Positions 59,351-64,000 of a DNA stretch of 64,000 bases are shown piece by piece. The translations under genes and the position numbers were made by a program. A model generated the notes under the pieces. The model was not told the DNA's origin. It saw only the letters and a program-made list of their open reading frames with translations, and made no database searches. Positions within the stretch are counted from its first letter, which is position 1, and each line of letters starts with the position of its first letter. Source of the DNA: Collinsella sp. BG-O-102 (GTDB lineage Bacteria > Actinomycetota > Coriobacteriia > Coriobacteriales > Coriobacteriaceae); contig NZ_JAMOKO010000003.1 in NCBI RefSeq assembly GCF_023656745.1, positions 62,001 through 126,000 of the forward strand, read 5' to 3'.

Positions 59351-60781
59351 TCAGGTGGTTGTCGGGACATAGGGATAGTATTCAAAGCGCAGTGTCATAA
59401 GCCGCTGCGGGGATTCAATAGCCGCGGCGATGATATTGGCATCGCGGGCACGATCAAACCCTTCGAGTTCGATCTGATACGAGACGTCTTGCATAATGTC
59501 CAGACGTCGCCAGGCTAGGAGTGTGTCACCATCGAATTCCAAGGTCTTGCCTCCGTCTGGAGCAACGGCGTATAGACGCAGCTTGGCGGTGGTTGCAGGG
59601 TCGACAACCGTGACCTTTTTAATTTCGTTTCGAGTATTCTTGGCGCCCAACAAGGTGAGCAGTGTTGGGGCCACGACCTCGCCCGATGGCAAAAAGACGA
59701 CTTCGATGGATTCGGGAAATGCGATGATAGCCGACTTGCGGACGGGCTGATTGGCGGCGGCAACTTCGATGTTCGCAGCGTCGATGACCTCTGTGTGGTC
59801 GAGTGCGGCAAGCACGCAACAGTTACCTTCATCGATCTCTTGAGGATCAGCAAGCCCCAGACTGTCCGCGAGCTCGGGATCGTTTGGATCGGCAGCGGGC
59901 TCATTCGGTGCTTCGAAAGAAGCTGGGGCGCTGTTTGTCGGCGACGGCGTGTCGCCCGCACCTGCTTCTTTATCCGCGCTCTCTTCTTGTATGGTTGCGT
60001 TGATGGGTTCGTCGTTTGAGGGGAGCGTCTTGGCGTCAAGCGCGGAGGGGAGAATTCCGATGGCTCCGGATCCGTTCCACTCCATTTCGAGAAGCGCCGG
60101 GTCGGCAAGAATGCGTTGCCTGCTTTGCGCGTGGGCATCGATTTCAATAGGGCCTGCCTCTATCCCTCGTGTAAGACTGAGTGATCCGGCTGGCTTCTCG
60201 AAATGAGCGTTTGTGTCTTTGGCGCTGACGGCGTAGAACAGCAGGGACGCTTCTCCCGCCGCGATGGCATCGGTGCCGGCTTTGGTCAGTCGCAACGATG
60301 CCGTGAATGAGAGGGTGGGCTGCGCATCGTCTGCATTCGCGGCGGCGCAGCCCAGACATATACCGCCTCCTTTCTCGAAAAACGTACCGTCGAAGGCGAC
60401 CTTCGCTCCGTTCGCCGAGTCATCGACCGAAGCGATGTCGATGCGCAGCTCTAAATTGCATGGATCGCCATCCGCATCGAGCACAACCGAGCGCCACATG
60501 CAGACGGCGCACCCCGCCTGGGAGCCGTTTGCCTTGTTCGAACGATTGATATCCACGACTATCGAGCCGTCCGTATTACGACGAAGGCATCCCGAGGTTG
60601 AGATTGCGGCTTGTGCGATCGAAAAACGCTTACACGCAATGGCACTCGACGGATTTGGTGCGGAGCTTAGGGCTGCTGGTAAGGAGTCTGCCATGACGGG
60701 AGTCGCCCAAGCGGCGACGGGCGTTCCGGTTGCGAGCGCGCCGCAGAGTGCGACGACGGGCAAAAGGTTCTTTGATGCCAT
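59351..60781 (-). CDS. Large secreted protein of unknown function, last gene of a surface-protein cluster
   Basis: The 476-residue protein has a signal peptide (LLPVVALCGALATGTPVAAWA). The mature part contains several cysteines (CAVCMW, ICLGCAA, NCCVLAALD), a Pro/Glu/Asp-rich linker (about 262-315) and beta-rich ends, but no sorting motif or recognised domain. It follows the LAQTG protein by 18 bp. Likely an extracellular partner of the other cluster proteins. Confidence 0.72.
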   Translation of the reverse strand: MASKNLLPVVALCGALATGTPVAAWATPVMADSLPAALSSAPNPSSAIACKRFSIAQAAISTSGCLRRNTDGSIVVDINRSNKANGSQAGCAVCMWRSVVLDADGDPCNLELRIDIASVDDSANGAKVAFDGTFFEKGGGICLGCAAANADDAQPTLSFTASLRLTKAGTDAIAAGEASLLFYAVSAKDTNAHFEKPAGSLSLTRGIEAGPIEIDAHAQSRQRILADPALLEMEWNGSGAIGILPSALDAKTLPSNDEPINATIQEESADKEAGAGDTPSPTNSAPASFEAPNEPAADPNDPELADSLGLADPQEIDEGNCCVLAALDHTEVIDAANIEVAAANQPVRKSAIIAFPESIEVVFLPSGEVVAPTLLTLLGAKNTRNEIKKVTVVDPATTAKLRLYAVAPDGGKTLEFDGDTLLAWRRLDIMQDVSYQIELEGFDRARDANIIAAAIESPQRLMTLRFEYYPYVPTTT

Positions 60782-60799
60782 GGGGTCTCCTTAGCTAAT

Positions 60800-61081
60800 T
60801 TAGTGCGGCCTGTCCGTGTTTTGTTTCTGGCTGCGTTTGATGTGCAGACCGAGGCCGGCGGTCCCCGCGCCTGCTGCTGCGGCGCCTGCTGCCAAGAGCC
60901 ATCGTCTGTCGCCTGTCTGCGCCAACGGTTCCTCGCGGTCGCCGCGGTCGAGCTCCGAGAGGTCGACCGTCACTTGCGTGGCGGCCTGCGCCTGTTCTTG
61001 CTGGGCAAAGGCCATGGCTGGCCCAAACGCTAGGATGCTGACGGCGACGGCCAGGGCGACAGCCTTATGCCGTGTGCGCAC
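60800..61081 (-). CDS. Small cell-wall-anchored protein with LAQTG sorting signal
   Basis: The 93-residue protein is a signal peptide (HKAVALAVAVSILAFGPAMAFA), ~30 residues of mature chain (VTVDLSELDRG), and a sorting tail LAQTGD with a hydrophobic segment and HIKRS. The tail matches the LAxTG type seen at 14754-16538. The GTG at 61081 is chosen because it opens the signal peptide; it overlaps the upstream gene by 17 bp. The short mature part suggests a linker or pilus-base role. Confidence 0.65.
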   Translation of the reverse strand: MRTRHKAVALAVAVSILAFGPAMAFAQQEQAQAATQVTVDLSELDRGDREEPLAQTGDRRWLLAAGAAAAGAGTAGLGLHIKRSQKQNTDRPH

Positions 61082-61664
61082 CGGGCTCGACCGTCCAGGT
61101 GATCGTTGCAACCTGATCGCCTTCGCCGGTTACGCGGAAGATGTCGCGCGTGACGCGGGCGACGTTTCCGCTTGTCTTGAGCTTAATTTTGTCCTTGCCG
61201 CCGGCAATGCCCTGGTAGCCCATGTCGAAGGCTGCATTCTTGGAAAGATCGAGGCCCGTCCCCTGCGTTGCGGCGCTGGCGTTCTGGAGTGCGCCGTCGG
61301 GGCCGACCTTAAAGTCGATGGAGTTCTGTGCGGTTCCGGCTTTGGCGTCGGCAGCAATGGTCCAGGTGTTCATGGCGTCGATCTTCATGTTGGTGACATG
61401 GATGCCGTAGGCCGAATGATTGTCGATGGTGGTCGCGTCTTCTGAGGGGCCCTGAAGCGTGCCGTCGGCCTTGGCGACGAAGGGAATAACCGTCGGAACT
61501 TTGAACTCAACGTTGTCGATCTCGGTCCTGACCATTACTTTCGTGGTTCCAACGCGCCCGGCTGCCATAGCTGGCGTCGGGGCGGCGCCCATTGCGAGCG
61601 CGAGCGCGAGCCCTGCGCCCACGACGAGCGCTCTGGCTCCGTTCATGTTCCTGGTGATGTCCAT
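61065..61664 (-). CDS. Secreted beta-rich protein
   Basis: The 199-residue protein has a clear signal peptide (VVGAGLALALAMGAAPTPAMA) and a mature chain with the composition of a beta-sandwich surface domain (VGTTKVMVRTEIDNVEFKVP, VTRDIFRVTG). There is no anchor or sorting motif. It overlaps the next gene. Subunit or ligand role is unknown. Confidence 0.7.
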   Translation of the reverse strand: MDITRNMNGARALVVGAGLALALAMGAAPTPAMAAGRVGTTKVMVRTEIDNVEFKVPTVIPFVAKADGTLQGPSEDATTIDNHSAYGIHVTNMKIDAMNTWTIAADAKAGTAQNSIDFKVGPDGALQNASAATQGTGLDLSKNAAFDMGYQGIAGGKDKIKLKTSGNVARVTRDIFRVTGEGDQVATITWTVEPGAHTA

Positions 61665-61754
61665 GGTCGTTCCTTTCTATTCGCCGCGGGCCGTCCCCGC
61701 GATGATTGGACGAATGCTGGTGAATTGCGTGCGGTGCCGCGTCGGCCGGAAAAG

Positions 61755-62264
61755 CTAGTTCTCGGCTTGCTCAACCCGCACCTTGACACGTGTCGGATTG
61801 CCGTGGCTGTCGAGGGTCTTGGCATCGAGTGCCTGGATCTCGATGTACGCCTCGCCTTCTTTGATGTCGCCGGCGGGGCACGTTTCGATTGTCTTGCCGG
61901 TCTCGACCACACCGGATTCGTACATGGTCTCGTCGTTTTGGATGACGCGGAATCGCTGGGGAAATTTATTGTCTTGGACGTTTTGCACGTTGACGCGCAG
62001 CTTGCCGTCCTCCTGCAGCTGAGCGACCGGTGCGACCGAAATCGTCATCATGTTGTCGCGGACGATGGCGTCGAGCTCATCTTGGATTTCCTGACGCGTT
62101 TTGCCCTCGGCCGTCGTAACCGAAGCGCCCGCCTCGGGTACGGGCTGCGACTGCCAAGCGTATAGTCCTACGGCGACAAGGGCACAGACGATGGCCAAAC
62201 AGGCAAGGATGAGCTTCTTGCGACGACCCAGGCCTGCAAAGTGGGGTGGCTTCTTCGCGCTCAT
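61755..62264 (-). CDS. Single-pass membrane protein with extracytoplasmic domain
   Basis: The 169-residue protein has a basic N-terminus and one membrane helix (LILACLAIVCALVAVGLYAW), then ~130 residues outside, rich in beta-forming segments (TISVAPVAQLQEDGKLRVNVQN, VKVRVEQAEN). It is coupled to the upstream gene by a 4-bp overlap (ATGA) and starts behind AAGGA. No family is recognised. Confidence 0.7.
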   Translation of the reverse strand: MSAKKPPHFAGLGRRKKLILACLAIVCALVAVGLYAWQSQPVPEAGASVTTAEGKTRQEIQDELDAIVRDNMMTISVAPVAQLQEDGKLRVNVQNVQDNKFPQRFRVIQNDETMYESGVVETGKTIETCPAGDIKEGEAYIEIQALDAKTLDSHGNPTRVKVRVEQAEN

Positions 62265-62557
62265 GCGGCATCCTTGGCGGTATAGATGCGCGCAAAGGTG
62301 GACGGGTTCGCTCCAAAGAGCATGTGAAGCATCAGGCGGCGTGAGTAGACAAGCTCGTCGAAGTCGGGAGGGAGCTCGATGTCGTGGGTATGCGCGATGC
62401 GGTGGGCGAGCGCCGAGAACGACTCGGGGTCGCAGATCACATCGGTGGTAACGTGGTAGACCGTCGTATCGGGGAATGCCTCTTCGTCGAAAGGCAGGAG
62501 ATGGGGATCGTCGTCGACTTCGATGGCGATGCCGTACTGGGGCCAGTAATATGCCAT
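62261..62557 (-). CDS. Small protein of unknown function, first gene of the surface cluster
   Basis: The 98-residue protein has no signal peptide. It is acidic (YGIAIEVDDDPHLLPFDEEAF) with a C-terminal Arg-rich helix (YSRRLMLHMLFGANP). The ATG at 62557 follows GGGAGG. It leads an operon whose next genes encode exported proteins; its own role is unknown. Confidence 0.7.
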   Translation of the reverse strand: MAYYWPQYGIAIEVDDDPHLLPFDEEAFPDTTVYHVTTDVICDPESFSALAHRIAHTHDIELPPDFDELVYSRRLMLHMLFGANPSTFARIYTAKDAA

Positions 62558-62903
62558 GGGAACCTCCCTGCTTCTGGGGCCAAAACTTCTGTCGGTTTTG
62601 GCTGTCGATGCCGACGGTATCAGCCACTACTTGACCAATTGCTGACCAAATGCTTGACGGATTGGTGTCTCCGCAGGTAAAAGGCGGCAAAAAATACTCC
62701 AACTTTTTTCAAGCGACAATCGCGCGGTCGGCGACGGCGGGGCCATATGTGTCAAAAGCATCGTCTACCGAGGAAATCAAGCCGCTCGCCGAATTGCACG
62801 AACGTAAAAATCGCCAATTATGGAGACGGTCTCGAACACGTCGACGAAACGATGCGGTAACATCTCCCTGCAAACACTGTAGTTAGCTAAAGGGGGAGTT
62901 CGC
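62558..62903. other. Divergent intergenic region (promoters; no gene seen)
   Basis: About 346 bp between divergent genes. It contains direct TGACCAA repeats (about 62630-62650), a possible promoter for the plus-strand oxidase (TTGCAC 62794-62799, TTATGG 62818-62823, spacer 18), and an 11-bp palindrome, GAGACGGTCTC. A short open frame at 62650-62886 looks non-coding. Confidence 0.4.
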
Positions 62904-64000
62904 GTGTCTGCAACCATCAAACCCTTCACCGACGAGTTCGAAGAGTATGGCCGCGATGAATCTCGCGCATCGGGCGAAGCATCGAGCATCTCGTTTCCGA
63001 CAACGGAAGACGAGGTCCGTGCCATTTTGGAAAAGCTCCATGCCGAGCGTGTCCCGGTAACGGTTCAGGGCGCCCGAACCGGCCTTGCCGCCGGTGCCGT
63101 GCCCCACGGCGGGCATATCCTCAATACTTCCCGTATGAATCGCTACTTGGGCCTTCGCCGCGATGAACAAGGCCAATTTTTGCTGCGCGTGGAACCGGGC
63201 GTTGTGCTCTCGGAGCTGCGCAAGCAGCTGAGCAAGAAGGTGCTGCCGACCGCTGGTTGGGACCAGGCATCGCTTAAGGCCTACGATGAGTTTCAAGAGG
63301 CCCCCGAGCAGTTCTTTCCCACCGATCCCACCGAGGCGTCTGCCTGTCTGGGCGGCATGGCGGCATGTAACGCCTCCGGTGCCCGCAGCTACGCCTACGG
63401 CCCCATGCGCCCGCATATCACGGGACTCCACGTCGCGCTGGCTGATGGTGATTTGCTTGAGCTTCAGCGCGGCGAGGCTTTTGCCCAGGGCCGCCACCTG
63501 TCGCTCGTGACGGCAGTGGGCCGTGCACTCGAGCTTGACCTTCCCGACTACACCATGCCCAAGACCAAAAATGCTTCGGGCTATTTCGTTGCTGACGATA
63601 TGGATGCCATCGAATTGTTTATCGGTGCGTGTGGCACAATCGGCGTCATCACCGAGCTCGAGATTGCCCTGCAGGCGGCGCCTGCGGTCGTTTGGGGCGT
63701 GAGCTGTTTCTTTGACAGCGAAGACAAGGCCGTGTCCTTCACCGATTCCGTGCGTCCCGTCCTGTCCCATGCGGCTGCCATCGAGTACTTCGACGCTGGC
63801 GCCCTGGATATTCTACGTCGCCAGCGCGAGCAGTCGACGGCGTTTGCCTCGCTGCCGGCGCTCGACAAAGAGGCCAAGGTCTGTGTCTACGTGGAGCTCG
63901 ACTGCGACGACGAAGTTCAGGCGACTGAGGAGCTGTATCACTTGGGGTGGGTACTGGAGCTTGCGGGTGGCCGCGACGACGCGACCTGGGTTGCGCGCAC
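62904..64000 (+). CDS. GlcD-like FAD-binding oxidoreductase (3' end beyond window)
   Basis: The GTG at 62904 follows GGGGGAG; the frame is open to the window edge (365 codons). The product begins with a FAD-binding PCMH-type domain (SFPTTEDEVRAILEKLH, VTVQGARTGLAAGAVPHGG, TDPTEASACLGGMAACNASGAR) as in glycolate oxidase/D-lactate dehydrogenase subunit GlcD. It would oxidise a 2-hydroxy acid, passing electrons to quinone or an electron-transfer flavoprotein. Its C-terminal cap domain is cut off. Confidence 0.88.
   Translation, partial: MSATIKPFTDEFEEYGRDESRASGEASSISFPTTEDEVRAILEKLHAERVPVTVQGARTGLAAGAVPHGGHILNTSRMNRYLGLRRDEQGQFLLRVEPGVVLSELRKQLSKKVLPTAGWDQASLKAYDEFQEAPEQFFPTDPTEASACLGGMAACNASGARSYAYGPMRPHITGLHVALADGDLLELQRGEAFAQGRHLSLVTAVGRALELDLPDYTMPKTKNASGYFVADDMDAIELFIGACGTIGVITELEIALQAAPAVVWGVSCFFDSEDKAVSFTDSVRPVLSHAAAIEYFDAGALDILRRQREQSTAFASLPALDKEAKVCVYVELDCDDEVQATEELYHLGWVLELAGGRDDATWVAR

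Noticed and set aside
62650-62886. 78-residue plus-strand open frame
   Set aside because: No ribosome binding site, unusual composition and a position inside a divergent promoter region argue against coding.
1-64000. tRNA, rRNA, transposase or phage structural genes
   Set aside because: Reading the gaps and frames showed no cloverleaf-like segments, rRNA signatures, insertion-sequence transposases or phage proteins.

Overview
The window is a single stretch of a moderately GC-rich (roughly 60%) bacterial chromosome with very dense gene packing, GTG and ATG starts behind strong AGGAGG-type ribosome binding sites, a bile salt hydrolase, LAxTG-type cell-wall sorting tails, and many short hairpins with a GGGACAG loop. 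Together these suggest a Gram-positive, gut-dwelling actinobacterium of the Coriobacteriia, most like Collinsella. The genus call is inference; no rRNA or tRNA gene was found to confirm it. Both ends of the window cut genes: a UvrA-like protein on the left and a GlcD-like FAD oxidase on the right.

Layout. 0-6 kb: UvrA paralogue, a solitary AAA ATPase, TrmL, a CobW GTPase, an ArsC-fold protein without its usual cysteine, and a flavoprotein. 6-19.8 kb: metabolism and transport, namely a patatin lipase, a TPP-riboswitch-controlled thiM / thiamine-binding / thiE operon, a HAD phosphatase, a LysR regulator with a MetE-like methyltransferase, two nucleobase permeases (UraA and AzgA types), an esterase, a beta-helix surface protein, an odd deformylase and the bile salt hydrolase. 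19.8-21.9 kb: a lower-GC insert with a lipoprotein esterase, flanked by related terminators and the 3' stub of a lost gene. 21.9-31.5 kb: Kup, an EamA exporter with a divergent LysR gene, an XRE-aminotransferase fusion with phased operators, a second odd deformylase, an MFS pump and an RGG-box protein. 31.5-36 kb: pdxST with divergent pdxR, then a nuclease-like gene set between two copies of a 123-bp inverted-repeat element. 36-43 kb: rubrerythrin, an alcohol/aldehyde dehydrogenase pair, a toxin-like small membrane protein, HIRAN, small acidic, phosphoesterase and DUF2130 proteins. 43-52.8 kb: a Ski2-like helicase, TrmB, a Trm9-like methyltransferase, an XRE/DUF4097 pair, Elp3 and a SpeE-like protein. 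52.8-58.4 kb: a three-gene operon of TerB-N/TerB-C protein, BrxD-like ATPase and Lhr-like helicase. 58.5-62.6 kb: a DUF554 protein and a five-gene set encoding mostly secreted or membrane-anchored proteins. 62.9 kb to the end: the GlcD-like oxidase.

The most unusual content is non-coding. At least three families of small structured elements occupy the gaps and repeatedly overlap stop codons: eight GGGACAG-loop hairpins, two ~100-nt elements with conserved inner sequence but different outer stems, and three copies of a ~123-bp element, two of which supply the last codons and stop of the gene before them. The best protein-level candidates for an undescribed system are the TerB/BrxD-like/Lhr trio and the Elp3 plus Trm9-like pair.
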